DNA of 64,000 nt from Lachnospiraceae bacterium (GTDB lineage: Bacteria; Bacillota; Clostridia; Lachnospirales; Lachnospiraceae): positions 144,808 through 208,807 of the forward strand of contig QXWW01000003.1 in assembly GCA_009911185.1 (NCBI GenBank), read 5' to 3'. Below are positions 27,274 through 36,649 of this stretch, in pieces (positions within the stretch are counted from its first letter, which is position 1; every line of letters begins with the position of its first letter). A model generated the notes under the pieces. It searched no databases. It saw only the letters and a list, made by a program, of their open reading frames with translations, and was not told the DNA's origin. Made by a program: the position numbers and the translations under genes.

Positions 27274-28767
27274 ATGACGGCCAGCAAAATAGCACAGGTT
27301 GCATCCATGCTGAACAGTCCTGAGTTTTTGCAGGCGCAGAAACAGTCTCAGGAGCAGGAAATTGCTTTTGGCACGTTTTTAAATTATGCAGCGTCACCAG
27401 GCGGAGAACCGTCCGATTTATTTTCAGGAAGAACGGCAGAAAAATCTGCTAAACTGGATACAGTGAATCAGACAGCCTATGAAAAAGAGACGGTAAAAAG
27501 CAGTTATCGCGAGAATTCTATTTCGCGTAGTGATAATTCAGACGCGCAGAACAAAATGCCAGAAGACGCGCAGGAAAAGTTGAAAGATTTTGAGAGCCAG
27601 GTCAAGGAAGCAGTGTCTGAAAAACTGGGAATTTCCCAGGAAGAGCTTACGGCGCAAATGGAAGCAATGGGGCTTACAGTTTTAGACTTGATGAATCCGT
27701 CCAAGCTGGCAGGACTTGTTATGGATCTCACTGGAAGTCAGGATATTGGAGGATTGCTGTTAAATGAAGATTTTCAGCAATTATTAGGACAAATCAGTGA
27801 ATTATCCCAGGAACTTGCTTTTCAGCTTAATCTGACGCCAGAGGAGATGGTGCAGGTTTTACCACAACTGGAACAGAGTTTGTCGGATAAAGCGTCAGAA
27901 ATTGTGGCGGATGAAAATGCAGATGTCATGATAGAACAGGCAGATACTGTTACGGAAGAGAACGTATCGCAAAATCCAGCAGAAACGGCGCAGGTTTCCG
28001 TTCAGGCTCCAGCAAATGAGTCAGAAGTACATAAAGAGGCGCCGCAGGAGGTTTCAACTTCACAGAAGCAAGAACAGGCGGCGGGTATCAGTATACAGGA
28101 TGGAGAAGAACAGCAGGATTCAGGGGAAAGTAGTACAGACACAGACAGTGCGAAGGAAGAGTCTTATTCTAAGCTGACGCAGGATGCGAAAGGAACTGGA
28201 AAGGCTGAAAACCATCAGACACAGGTTACTTACCAAACTACAACTCAGACAATAAATCAGGGGCAGTCTATGGAGGTAACGCAGACAGTAGTGCAGACTA
28301 AGATAAATGTGGATGATATTTTAAGGCAGGTCAATCAGATGACCAGGGTGATCGTAGGCCAGGCGGAATCCTCAATTGAAATGCAGCTCAATCCGGCGAA
28401 TCTTGGGAAAGTATATCTGCAGGTGATTTCCAGGGAAGGTGTTATTACAGCCCAGCTTGCCGCACAGAATGAGGCGGTCAAGGAAGCGTTAGAGAGCCAG
28501 CTTGTAGTACTGAAGGATAATATGGAACAACAGGGCATGAAGGTGGAAGCAGTAGAAGTTACCATTGCCAGCCATGAATTTGAACGTAATCTGGAAGAGA
28601 ATCAGCACGGGAATGCCCAGGAACAGCAGGAAGAGGCACAGAGGTCAGCAAGAAGAAATCTCAATCTTAATAACCTTGATGAACTGGAAGGGTTAATGAC
28701 AGAGGAGGAGAATCTAGCTGCCAAAATTATGGCGGAGCAGGGCAACCGTATGGATGTAACGATTTAA
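27274..28767 (+). CDS. fliK: Flagellar hook-length control protein FliK
   Basis: 497 residues. A long, low-complexity Gln/Glu/Ser-rich N-terminal ruler region precedes the conserved C-terminal domain (SSIEMQLNPANLGKVYLQV, VTIASHEFERN), which switches FlhB substrate specificity. ATG 27274 follows AGGAGG by 7 bases; the in-frame ATG at 27247 lies upstream of that site. Position before flgD fits. Confidence 0.94.
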   Translation: MTASKIAQVASMLNSPEFLQAQKQSQEQEIAFGTFLNYAASPGGEPSDLFSGRTAEKSAKLDTVNQTAYEKETVKSSYRENSISRSDNSDAQNKMPEDAQEKLKDFESQVKEAVSEKLGISQEELTAQMEAMGLTVLDLMNPSKLAGLVMDLTGSQDIGGLLLNEDFQQLLGQISELSQELAFQLNLTPEEMVQVLPQLEQSLSDKASEIVADENADVMIEQADTVTEENVSQNPAETAQVSVQAPANESEVHKEAPQEVSTSQKQEQAAGISIQDGEEQQDSGESSTDTDSAKEESYSKLTQDAKGTGKAENHQTQVTYQTTTQTINQGQSMEVTQTVVQTKINVDDILRQVNQMTRVIVGQAESSIEMQLNPANLGKVYLQVISREGVITAQLAAQNEAVKEALESQLVVLKDNMEQQGMKVEAVEVTIASHEFERNLEENQHGNAQEQQEEAQRSARRNLNLNNLDELEGLMTEEENLAAKIMAEQGNRMDVTI

Positions 28768-28802
28768 TGGTGTGTTAAAATAATATGGAAAGGAGAGACG
28801 AT

Positions 28803-29531
28803 ATGAGTATTATTGTACCGGTAAAAGATGGTAAGGTTGTTGATGAGACAGCTTCGGCAGATTCTGTGTCGCAAGCGACAAAATCAAGCAACAGCGCGCT
28901 GGATAAGGAAGCTTTTCTTCAGCTCTTGGTGGCGCAGATGAAGTACCAGGATCCACTGGAGCCAACTTCGAATACAGAATATATTTCACAGCTTGCTACT
29001 TTCTCATCTCTGGAGGAAATGCAGAATTTGAATGCCTCTATGGAGTCGCAGCAGGCTGCAAATTTGATAGGCAAGACGGTAATTATGAAAGTTACAAGTA
29101 CTACAGGCGCCTCCAATGTTGTGCAGGGCAGGGTAGATTACATTGTAAAAGAGAGAGGTAGGCTCTATCTTTCTATTGATGATAAACTCTATTCTTTGGA
29201 TGATCTGGACAGAGTAATTGACGATGATTATTTGGATGCAATCTCGATTGCGGAAGACTTTAAGAAAGTTATGGATGAGTTACCGGATCCCAAGAAGCTG
29301 ACATTGAAGGACAAAGATGATCTGGAGATAGTAAGAAAGGCATACAACAGTCTTACCACTTACCAACAGCAGATGATTGAGAAATATTATCCCTCAGCTT
29401 TGAAGAAATTACAGGAACTGCTTGCTGAAATGAAGAAAATGGATCAGTCAGCAGACGATGATTCTGAAGAAGATAAAGAAGAAGGGGATAAAGAAGGCGA
29501 CGACAAGACGGAGGGAACTTCCAAAGAATAG
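28803..29531 (+). CDS. flgD: Hook-capping protein FlgD with extended helical/acidic tail
   Basis: 242 residues. The N-terminal FlgD region (LDKEAFLQLLVAQMKYQDPLEPTSNTEYISQLATFS) is clear. After about residue 150 it carries a predicted helical segment (DELPDPKKLTLKDKDDLEIVRKAYNSLTTYQQQMIEKY). This resembles the three-helix spacer modules of clostridial surface proteins. It ends in a strongly acidic Asp/Glu-rich tail. ATG 28803 follows GGAAAGGAGAG. It scaffolds hook polymerisation. Confidence 0.9.
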   Translation: MSIIVPVKDGKVVDETASADSVSQATKSSNSALDKEAFLQLLVAQMKYQDPLEPTSNTEYISQLATFSSLEEMQNLNASMESQQAANLIGKTVIMKVTSTTGASNVVQGRVDYIVKERGRLYLSIDDKLYSLDDLDRVIDDDYLDAISIAEDFKKVMDELPDPKKLTLKDKDDLEIVRKAYNSLTTYQQQMIEKYYPSALKKLQELLAEMKKMDQSADDDSEEDKEEGDKEGDDKTEGTSKE

Positions 29532-29569
29532 CAGGAATAGGCAGGGATGCTTTAGAATGGAGAGAGCAT

Positions 29570-29968
29570 ATGAATAAAATTTCAAATCAATTCTCTTCTA
29601 TTGAACAGATTACAGACCAGTATCTGAAACATGGAAGTACAGATTCTGCGTCATCCGTGTCAGAATTGTCCTTTGAGGATATTTTAAGGCGCAGGCAGTC
29701 TGTGGATGAAAATTCTGCATTAAAATTTTCCAAACACGCCTCCATGCGGCTGCAGAGCAGAAATATCAAGCTTTCCAGTGAACAAAAGGAGCGGCTGGAG
29801 ACAGGAGCGGAAAAGGCAGAGGAAAAGGGAATGAAAGAATCCCTTGTAATAGTAGATTCTTATTCGTTCATTGTGAACGTACCTAATAAGACAGTGGTGA
29901 CGGCAATGGATCAGAGGGAATCGGAAGAAAATGTGTACACAAATATAGATGGAGCCGTAATTATATAG
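29570..29968 (+). CDS. Flagellar operon protein (TIGR02530 type)
   Basis: 132-residue protein located between flgD and flgE, as in many Firmicutes. The C-terminal half (KFSKHASMRLQSRNIKLSSEQKERLETG and DSYSFIVNVPNKTVVTAMD) matches the small family described only as a flagellar operon protein. Function unknown. GGAGAG precedes the ATG. Confidence 0.82.
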   Translation: MNKISNQFSSIEQITDQYLKHGSTDSASSVSELSFEDILRRRQSVDENSALKFSKHASMRLQSRNIKLSSEQKERLETGAEKAEEKGMKESLVIVDSYSFIVNVPNKTVVTAMDQRESEENVYTNIDGAVII

Positions 29969-30049
29969 CTGGACCTAATTATAGGAGGCGGACGGTCTTT
30001 GAATGACAGAAAAGACTATACGGCAGAAAAATCAGGAGGTCAATTCATT

Positions 30050-31672
30050 ATGATGAGAGCATTGTATTCTGGTGTATCGGGATTGAAGACACACCAGACA
30101 AAGATGGATGTAATTGGTAATAATATTGCGAATGTAAACACAGTCGCTTTTAAATCATCCAGTACAACATTTAGCGATATCATGTATCAGAATATTTCAA
30201 ATGCATCTGGTGCAACTGCCAGCAAAGGCGGTGTGAATGCAAAACAGATTGGTCTTGGAGTTACCACCGGCTCCACATCGGTAAATATTACCTCGCCGGG
30301 TTCCACACAGACGACCGGAGACGGCTGGGATTTGAGGATTACCGGAGACAGTTTCTTTATTGTTAATAATGGTTCTGAGAACCTATTTACTAAGGCCGGC
30401 GCTTTTTATATTGACGGCTCAGGAACATTGACGACCAAGGCAAACGGTTACAATGTTATGGGATGGCAGGTAGATCCTACCACGAATACTATTCGGAAAG
30501 ATACGGTTTCTCCGCTGCGTATTATGCAGGAGGCAAATTTGACGTCCGCGCCGGAGGCAACTACAGAAGCTACCTGTGCAGGTATACTTGACAAAAATAA
30601 TGTCCAACTGAACAGTGACGACGGATATATTATGAGTCTGAATTTCTATGATGCACTGGGCTACAGCTATTCTGCAAAGTTTGCAGTAAAAACCGCCAAT
30701 GTAGACACGCTTACTTATACGGTGGAATTATCTGATATTCTGGATTCTAACAATCATTCAATTTTGCAGGATTATCTTGCTGCGGATCCGAATAATACCA
30801 TGAGTAATATATTTGGAGAAGCAACTACTGTCCAGCGTTCCTACAACCTGGCAGGCGGGTTTACCTTTGACGGAACGACGTTTCGTGACGCTGAGGGGCG
30901 CCAGTTGACATTTGACAATGCAAATAAGAAATTTACAGCTACAGAGAATGGAAATACGTTTGAATATAATGTTACCTCCATGTTTGGAATTTCTGATAAT
31001 CAGGCGCAGAACTTTACTTTCCCTTCAGCCAACGTAACGCAGAATGGAAACTCTGCTGTTTACAGCTTTACAGAAACGGTGACGGGATATCAGTTAGATT
31101 TTAAGGAAGATGAGCCAAATGCCGGAATATTCCAGTGGATTGGACAACAGGGATCAGAGTCTGTATTATTAAAAATGTCAGCGTTGGGTGGAGAATTTAG
31201 AAATATTAATGTTGATTTTTCCACTGCCGGGTGTTATGATAATGGCAAAAAGTGTACTCTTGGAGTAGATAAGGGAGATGTGCAGGGGCTTAACGGTTTG
31301 GGCAGGCGACTGGGAAGAATGACTGGTCTGGAAGTTCAGGAAAATGGAGAAATCTATGGAAGTTATGATAATGGTACGAAGAAGCTTTTAGGACAGATTG
31401 CAGTAACTACATTTGCGAATCCGGCAGGTCTTGAGAAACTGGGAGAGAACTGTTATCAGCAGACATTGAACTCCGGAGAGTTTGACGGTATCGGTCAGGA
31501 TATCACGGCAGACGGTGGAAAAATGTCCAGTGGTGTTCTGGAAATGTCTAATGTAGACTTGGCCAATGAGTTTACAGAGATGATTACCACTCAGAGAGGT
31601 TTTCAGGCAAACTCCAGAATAATCACAACTTCCGACAGTTTACTGGAAGAACTGGTTAACCTGAAGCGTTAA
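30050..31672 (+). CDS. flgE: Flagellar hook protein FlgE
   Basis: 540-residue hook subunit. The N-terminal axial signature (MMRALYSGVSGLKTHQTKMDVIGNNIANVNTVAFKSS) and C-terminal coil (VDLANEFTEMITTQRGFQANSRIITTSDSLLEELVNL) flank a ~400-residue variable domain. ATG 30050 follows AGGAGGT by 9 bases; the longer in-frame start at 29999 is less likely. Confidence 0.96.
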   Translation: MMRALYSGVSGLKTHQTKMDVIGNNIANVNTVAFKSSSTTFSDIMYQNISNASGATASKGGVNAKQIGLGVTTGSTSVNITSPGSTQTTGDGWDLRITGDSFFIVNNGSENLFTKAGAFYIDGSGTLTTKANGYNVMGWQVDPTTNTIRKDTVSPLRIMQEANLTSAPEATTEATCAGILDKNNVQLNSDDGYIMSLNFYDALGYSYSAKFAVKTANVDTLTYTVELSDILDSNNHSILQDYLAADPNNTMSNIFGEATTVQRSYNLAGGFTFDGTTFRDAEGRQLTFDNANKKFTATENGNTFEYNVTSMFGISDNQAQNFTFPSANVTQNGNSAVYSFTETVTGYQLDFKEDEPNAGIFQWIGQQGSESVLLKMSALGGEFRNINVDFSTAGCYDNGKKCTLGVDKGDVQGLNGLGRRLGRMTGLEVQENGEIYGSYDNGTKKLLGQIAVTTFANPAGLEKLGENCYQQTLNSGEFDGIGQDITADGGKMSSGVLEMSNVDLANEFTEMITTQRGFQANSRIITTSDSLLEELVNLKR

Positions 31673-31723
31673 TAGATAGCCGGTATATTGGAACGCTGGC
31701 GTAATTTGCAATAAAATTAATTT

Positions 31724-31758
31724 ATCTTGAGGAACTGTGTTTTATAGTTCCTCAAGAT
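31724..31758. terminator. Perfect 13-bp hairpin after flgE
   Basis: ATCTTGAGGAACT (31724-31736) pairs with AGTTCCTCAAGAT (31746-31758) around a 9-base loop. There is no clear T-run after it, so it may be an mRNA stabiliser or weak terminator rather than a strong intrinsic terminator. Confidence 0.6.
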
Positions 31759-32023
31759 ATGATATATTATAACATGAGGATTTGACATGAGATTTTGGCA
31801 GGAGTCCTGACGCCTTCAGAGCAGGCTCTGCAAAGCGGAAAGAGTCGGGTCCTTACGTCTTTGCATGAATATACTGTCGCAAGATACATGGGTAGTTTTA
31901 CATATTAATTTTTCATCGCAGGGCGTTTGCGGGATCAATACGGTATCGCTGAACGAAATAAAACGGTTTCATGGAATAAAAGCGAAGTATAGAAGAGTTC
32001 TGAGGTTCTAGAGGTAGTCAACA
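31759..32023 (+). other. Structured-looking leader between flgE and flbD
   Basis: This 265-base gap is the largest inside the flagellar cluster. It holds TTGACA at 31782-31787, though no good -10 follows. A CAGAGC/GCTCTG hairpin lies at 31817-31830. An enclosing GCAAAG (31830-31835) / CTTTGC (31859-31864) pair with an inner GGA/TCC follows. It may be an RNA leader for flbD-motA-motB; no known riboswitch consensus was matched. Confidence 0.4.
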
Positions 32024-32233
32024 ATGATAGAAGTTACAAAGTTAAATGATACAAAACTATTGATTAATGCAGAATTAATTGAAACAGTGGAGGAAACACC
32101 GGACACTGTCATTTCTTTTGTAACAGGGAAGAAAATAATTGTAAAAGAAAGTAGACAAGAGGTCAAAAATTTAGTAATATTGTATAAGAGAGATTTCATG
32201 ACAACTGGTCTTCCCTGGTTGGAAAAGGAATAA
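32024..32233 (+). CDS. FlbD family flagellar protein
   Basis: 69-residue protein (MIEVTKLNDTKLLINAELIETVEETPDTVISFVTGKKIIVKES) of the FlbD family (distinct from the Caulobacter regulator of that name), which regularly precedes motA. Role unknown. A weak AGAGGT site lies about 9 bases upstream of the ATG. Confidence 0.88.
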   Translation: MIEVTKLNDTKLLINAELIETVEETPDTVISFVTGKKIIVKESRQEVKNLVILYKRDFMTTGLPWLEKE

Positions 32234-32270
32234 ATATGGATAGAATACACTTCATGGATGAAAAGGGCAG

Positions 32271-33074
32271 GTGGAAAAATTGGATTTAGCGTCTTTACTT
32301 GGAATTATACTTGGTTTTGGATTGATGATATTTGGTATTATCAGTGGTGACCAGGGAGTGTCGGCATTAGGGAACTTTTTGGATTTGAACTCTGTGTATA
32401 TTACAATCGGAGGTTCTCTGGCGGGTGTTCTTGCTTCCCATACCATGTCAGATTTCCTGAACGGGTTAAAGAGCTTTACACTGGTGTTTAAAACTCCTAA
32501 GGCGGATGTGGGAGAGGTAATCAAACACATTATTGATTTATCCAACATAGCGAGAAAGGAAGGACTTCTTGCTTTGGAGGAGGCAGCAAACGGAATTGAA
32601 GATGAATTTTTGAAAAAAGGAATCATGCTGGTAGTTGACGGTACAGATCCTGAGCTTGTAAGAGGGATTATGGAAGCGGATTTGATGTGTGTGGAATCCC
32701 GCCACAAAACTACCATTGGGTTCTGGGAAAAATGGGCGGCGTTAGGTCCTGCCTGGGGTATGATTGGTACCCTGATTGGTTTAATTAACATGCTGAAGCT
32801 GATGGATGATCCTTCTACGGTGGGACCCAGTATGGCGATTGCGTTGATTACCACTTTGTACGGTTCTATTATTGCTAACTGGCTTTGTACTCCTACTGCG
32901 GCAAAGCTGAAAGTGAATAATGATACAGAGGTTATGATTAAGGAAGTCACTGTGGAAGGTCTTTTGTCTATTCAGGCGGGAGAAAATCCACGCGTTATAG
33001 AAGAAAAGCTGAAATCCTTCCTGTCACCGAAGATGCGTGAGAGTATGCTGGAGCAAGGCGGAGGTGAAGAATAG
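32271..33074 (+). CDS. motA: Flagellar motor stator protein MotA
   Basis: 267-residue stator channel with four TM segments (about 8-28, 38-58, 155-178 and 188-210) and the cytoplasmic loop that contacts FliG. The motifs WAALGPAWGMIGTLIGLI and MAIALITTLYGSIIANW match MotA. GTG 32271 is used; TTG 32280 (MDLASLLG) is a possible start. MotB overlaps its stop. Confidence 0.95.
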   Translation: MEKLDLASLLGIILGFGLMIFGIISGDQGVSALGNFLDLNSVYITIGGSLAGVLASHTMSDFLNGLKSFTLVFKTPKADVGEVIKHIIDLSNIARKEGLLALEEAANGIEDEFLKKGIMLVVDGTDPELVRGIMEADLMCVESRHKTTIGFWEKWAALGPAWGMIGTLIGLINMLKLMDDPSTVGPSMAIALITTLYGSIIANWLCTPTAAKLKVNNDTEVMIKEVTVEGLLSIQAGENPRVIEEKLKSFLSPKMRESMLEQGGGEE

Positions 33075-33916
33075 TGGCAAAAAGAAAAGTAGAAGAGTCA
33101 GGCGGAGGAGAAGCGTCGTGGCTGAATACCTTTGCAGATTTGATGAATCTTCTGTTGTGCTTTTTCGTATTGCTGTTTGCCATGTCGACGGTGGATGCAG
33201 ATAAGTGGGATCAGCTTATCAACTCCATGCAGAACAGTTTCAGTATTTTGTCATCAGGCGGTAATACCGTGGGTGAGGGAATGCTGATTGCTTCCGGTAT
33301 CAGTCAGCTGGAATTGTTGGATGAGTATTTTAAGGAAGATACGAACTCTTCTGAGGCTGAGGAACAGGAGCCTATGGATGAAATGGAATCCAATCAGCCA
33401 GACAAGGAGCCTGCAGAAGAATTGAAGGAAGAACTGCAGGAGGCAGGATTAAAAGAATCAGAAGAAATGGCTCAGCAGATAGAACAGGAACTGGCGAAGC
33501 AGCAGATTACGGAACAGGTGGAAATTGATGTGGATGCACAGTTCGTAAAGCTTACTTTAAATGGAGCGTTATTGTTTGATTCAGCACAATCACAGATTCG
33601 GGAGGATGCTCTTCCGCTAGTTGACAAGCTGTCTATGATTTTGGAGCAGTATAGCGATAACCTCATCTATATTGAAGGACATACAGATAATGTTCCGATC
33701 AGTAATGCGAAATACGAGAGTAATGATTTGTTATCTGCTTACCGGGCGTTTGCTGTGAAAGATTATATAATAGAGGTTACAGCGCTGGATGCCGGAAGAA
33801 TCCGGGCAACGGGCTGCGGAGAATATAATCCGGTTGCAGATAACTCTACGCCAGAAGGACGCGCAAGAAACCGAAGGGTAGAGATAAAAATATATAACTC
33901 GTATAATTCTAATTAG
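33074..33916 (+). CDS. motB: Flagellar motor stator protein MotB
   Basis: 280 residues. One TM segment near the N-terminus (WLNTFADLMNLLLCFFVLLFAMSTV) contains the proton/ion-binding Asp (FADLMN). A Glu-rich linker precedes the OmpA-like peptidoglycan-binding domain (YIEGHTDNVPISNAKYESNDLLSAYRA and GRARNRRVEI). GTG start overlapping the motA stop. Confidence 0.95.
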   Translation: MAKRKVEESGGGEASWLNTFADLMNLLLCFFVLLFAMSTVDADKWDQLINSMQNSFSILSSGGNTVGEGMLIASGISQLELLDEYFKEDTNSSEAEEQEPMDEMESNQPDKEPAEELKEELQEAGLKESEEMAQQIEQELAKQQITEQVEIDVDAQFVKLTLNGALLFDSAQSQIREDALPLVDKLSMILEQYSDNLIYIEGHTDNVPISNAKYESNDLLSAYRAFAVKDYIIEVTALDAGRIRATGCGEYNPVADNSTPEGRARNRRVEIKIYNSYNSN

Positions 33917-33930
33917 AAAGGAAAAACACC

Positions 33931-34455
33931 ATGAAAAAGAATTTAATGAGTGTCTTGATTCTGGCACTGGTAGTTGCAAATCTGATTTTAACAGCGATCC
34001 TGATGATATCAATTGTTCCACAAACCAAAAAAGCAAATGAGCTGATTAATAAGGTTTGTTCTGCAATTGATCTGGAACTGGAAGGCGGGAAGGAAAATTC
34101 TTCTATAGATATTCCAATTGAAAATGTGGAAACGGTAGCGATTTCCAGCGGCGAGAGTCTTACCATTAATTTAAAAAGTGATGGAGAAAAAAAGAGTTAT
34201 GCAGTGATTTCTGTTTCCCTGGCACTTGATACAAAAAATAAAGGTTATAAAAAAGGCGCTGAGGCTATTACCAAGAACGAAGCTATTATCAAGGATGAAA
34301 TTATAAAGATTGTATCCAGTCATACCATAGATGATATGAGAAACAGTCAGGGTGATGTTCAGGACGAGATTTTGAAACGCCTTCGCAAATTGTTTGATTC
34401 TGATTTTATTGTAAGCGTAGCGTTCCCGACTTATACTTATGAGGAGAGCAAGTAA
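33931..34455 (+). CDS. fliL: Flagellar basal-body associated protein FliL
   Basis: 174 residues. One N-terminal TM (SVLILALVVANLILTAILMISIV) is followed by a periplasmic-type FliL domain ending in SHTIDDMRNSQGDVQDEILKRLRKLF. FliL rings associate with the MotAB stator. AGAAAGGA precedes the ATG. Position between motB and fliM is standard. Confidence 0.92.
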   Translation: MKKNLMSVLILALVVANLILTAILMISIVPQTKKANELINKVCSAIDLELEGGKENSSIDIPIENVETVAISSGESLTINLKSDGEKKSYAVISVSLALDTKNKGYKKGAEAITKNEAIIKDEIIKIVSSHTIDDMRNSQGDVQDEILKRLRKLFDSDFIVSVAFPTYTYEESK

Positions 34456-34487
34456 TTTGCATCAAAAATGTCAGGTGGTGAGAGAAA

Positions 34488-35471
34488 ATGGGCGAGGTCT
34501 TATCGCAGAATGAGATAGACAGTCTGCTGAATGCGCTAAACAGCGGTGAATTTGATGCAGAAGAAATGAAAGAGAATGCTGCAGAAAAGCAAGTTAAAAA
34601 TTATGACTTTGCGAGACCTGCAAAGTTTTCCAAAGAGCATCTTAGAACTATGGAGCTTATATTTGAGCATTATGGACGGTTATTGTCGACAAATCTTCCG
34701 GCGTACCTGAGAAAAACGGTTCAGGTAGAGGTGGAGAATTCAGAGGCAGTTACATATTCAGAGTTTTCAAATTCTTTGTCCAATCCGGTGCTTTTGGGAG
34801 TGGTTAACTTTGAACCGATGCCGGGCAGCATTATTATCGAATTGGCAACTAATTTGGGGTATGCCATGGTGGACCGGATGTTGGGCGGCTTAGGAGAGCC
34901 TATAGAAAAAAGCCGGGAATTTTCAGAGATAGAGATTCTGATTATCGAACGGATCATGAATGCATGTATTAATCTGATGAGCGAGCCGTGGAAGAACGTT
35001 GCTGAGATTCATCCGAGATTAGAGCGAATTGAGACAAATTCTCAGTTTGCACAGTTTATTTCTCCCAGTGAGATGATAGCGATTATTACGATCAATATAA
35101 AGGTAGGGGATGTAGAAGGGCGTATGAATGTATGTCTGCCATATATGACGCTGGAAGACGTCATGGACAGATTGAATACAAAGTACTGGTTTACAAATAT
35201 GCAGGCGCGTGGAGAACAGGAGTATACAGAGATTTTGGAATCTTTGCTTGCCAAGGCTCCGATGCCGGTGAAAGCAGTTCTGGGTAATAGTACTATTTCT
35301 GTAAGTGATTTTATAAACCTCCAGGTTGGGGATATTATTCGTGTGGATACTAAAGTAGATCAGGAGTTAAATGTATATGTTGGTAATATCAAGAAATTTA
35401 CTGCTTTGCCTGGAGCATCTGGGGATCAGTATGCAGTAAGAGTTACATCAGTAATCAGAGAGGAGCAGTGA
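34488..35471 (+). CDS. fliM: Flagellar motor switch protein FliM
   Basis: 327-residue switch protein. The N-terminal CheY-binding peptide is LSQNEIDSLLNAL; a CheC-like middle domain (PMPGSIIIELATNLGYAMVDRMLGG) and a SpoA/FliN-like C-terminus (PMPVKAVLGNSTISVSDFINLQVGDII) follow. It forms the C-ring with FliG and FliY. AGGTGGTGAG lies before the ATG. Confidence 0.96.
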   Translation: MGEVLSQNEIDSLLNALNSGEFDAEEMKENAAEKQVKNYDFARPAKFSKEHLRTMELIFEHYGRLLSTNLPAYLRKTVQVEVENSEAVTYSEFSNSLSNPVLLGVVNFEPMPGSIIIELATNLGYAMVDRMLGGLGEPIEKSREFSEIEILIIERIMNACINLMSEPWKNVAEIHPRLERIETNSQFAQFISPSEMIAIITINIKVGDVEGRMNVCLPYMTLEDVMDRLNTKYWFTNMQARGEQEYTEILESLLAKAPMPVKAVLGNSTISVSDFINLQVGDIIRVDTKVDQELNVYVGNIKKFTALPGASGDQYAVRVTSVIREEQ

Positions 35472-35475
35472 AGTT

Positions 35476-36621
35476 ATGGATGGAGTTCTGTCACAGGAAG
35501 AAATTAGCGCCCTGTTGAGTGGTGATACCGAAGCAGAGACAGTCGGTGGAGGCGGTGAAGTAGAGCTGACAACGGATGAAATTGATGCGATAGGAGAAAT
35601 TTCAAATATCAGTATGGGAACAGCAGCTACAACCTTGTTCTCACTGGTAAACAGGAAAGTGGAAATTTCTACGCCGGTAGTAACCTTTGCTACATGGGAT
35701 GATATTGTTGAAGAATATGAAAGACCATGTGTATTTATTCGAATTGCCTATACCGTAGGACTTGATGGAAGTAATCTCTTAGTATTACGGGAGCAGGATG
35801 TAAAGATTATAACAGATTTAATGATGGGTGGAGATGGCACCAATACGGAGGGTGAATTGGGAGAATTGCATTTAAGTGCAATTTGCGAAGCTATGAACCA
35901 GATGATGGGAAGTGCGGCTACCTCCTTGTCCTCTATGTTGAATAAGATGATAGATATCAGTCCGCCATCTGCAGAGCTGGTTGATTTAAAGGATACCATT
36001 GATGGAACGGAGATTGATGAATTTCTGGGTGGACAGTTTGTAAAAATTTCCTTCCTGATGGAAATTGGAGATCTGGTAAAAAGTAATATTATGCAGTTGT
36101 ATCCAATTTCCTTTGCAAAAGAGATGTGTACGGGTGTAAGCGAGAATATGAAGGCAGACAGTTCTTCTATGTCTTCTTCACAGCCGGAAACACCGGCACC
36201 TCAGCCGATGCCGCAGCAGCCACAAGCGGTGCCGCCTCAGCCGATGCCGCAACAACCAATGATGGGCCAGCCGATGATGGGAATGCCCATGGCCGATATG
36301 TCACAAATGTATGCACAGCAGCCGGTAAATGTACAGCCAGCGCAATTTCAAGCGTTTGCCGGAGATTTTAATCCTATTACACAGCAGGAAAATATTGGTT
36401 TGATTATGGATGTTCCTCTGGATGTTACTGTAGAGTTGGGGAGAACCAGCAAATCAATTCAGGATATTTTAGAATTTGCTCCCGGTACAATCATTGAATT
36501 GAATAAGATTGCAGGAGAGCCTATTGATGTGTTAGTAAACGGTAAATACGTGGCAAAAGGTGAAGTAGTGGTATTGGAAGAAAGCTTTGGCGTACGTATT
36601 ACTGAAATAATAAATAACTAA
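35476..36621 (+). CDS. fliY: Flagellar motor switch phosphatase FliY
   Basis: 381 residues. It has an N-terminal CheY-binding peptide (LSQEEISALL), two CheC-type phosphatase motifs (DEIDAIGEISNISMGTAATTL and LHLSAICEAMNQMMGSAATSL), then a Pro/Gln/Met-rich linker (about residues 238-290, repeated QPMPQQP and QPMMG units). A C-terminal FliN/SpoA domain (DVPLDVTVELGRTSKSIQDIL) closes it. It combines CheY-P dephosphorylation with C-ring structure. Confidence 0.95.
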   Translation: MDGVLSQEEISALLSGDTEAETVGGGGEVELTTDEIDAIGEISNISMGTAATTLFSLVNRKVEISTPVVTFATWDDIVEEYERPCVFIRIAYTVGLDGSNLLVLREQDVKIITDLMMGGDGTNTEGELGELHLSAICEAMNQMMGSAATSLSSMLNKMIDISPPSAELVDLKDTIDGTEIDEFLGGQFVKISFLMEIGDLVKSNIMQLYPISFAKEMCTGVSENMKADSSSMSSSQPETPAPQPMPQQPQAVPPQPMPQQPMMGQPMMGMPMADMSQMYAQQPVNVQPAQFQAFAGDFNPITQQENIGLIMDVPLDVTVELGRTSKSIQDILEFAPGTIIELNKIAGEPIDVLVNGKYVAKGEVVVLEESFGVRITEIINN

Positions 36622-36649
36622 AATAAAAGTGATATCAAGGAGAGAAGAT

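Noticed and set aside
31800..31880. c-di-GMP-I (GEMM) riboswitch
   Set aside because: A GCAAAGC string is present, but the other conserved blocks and stems of the aptamer could not be found.
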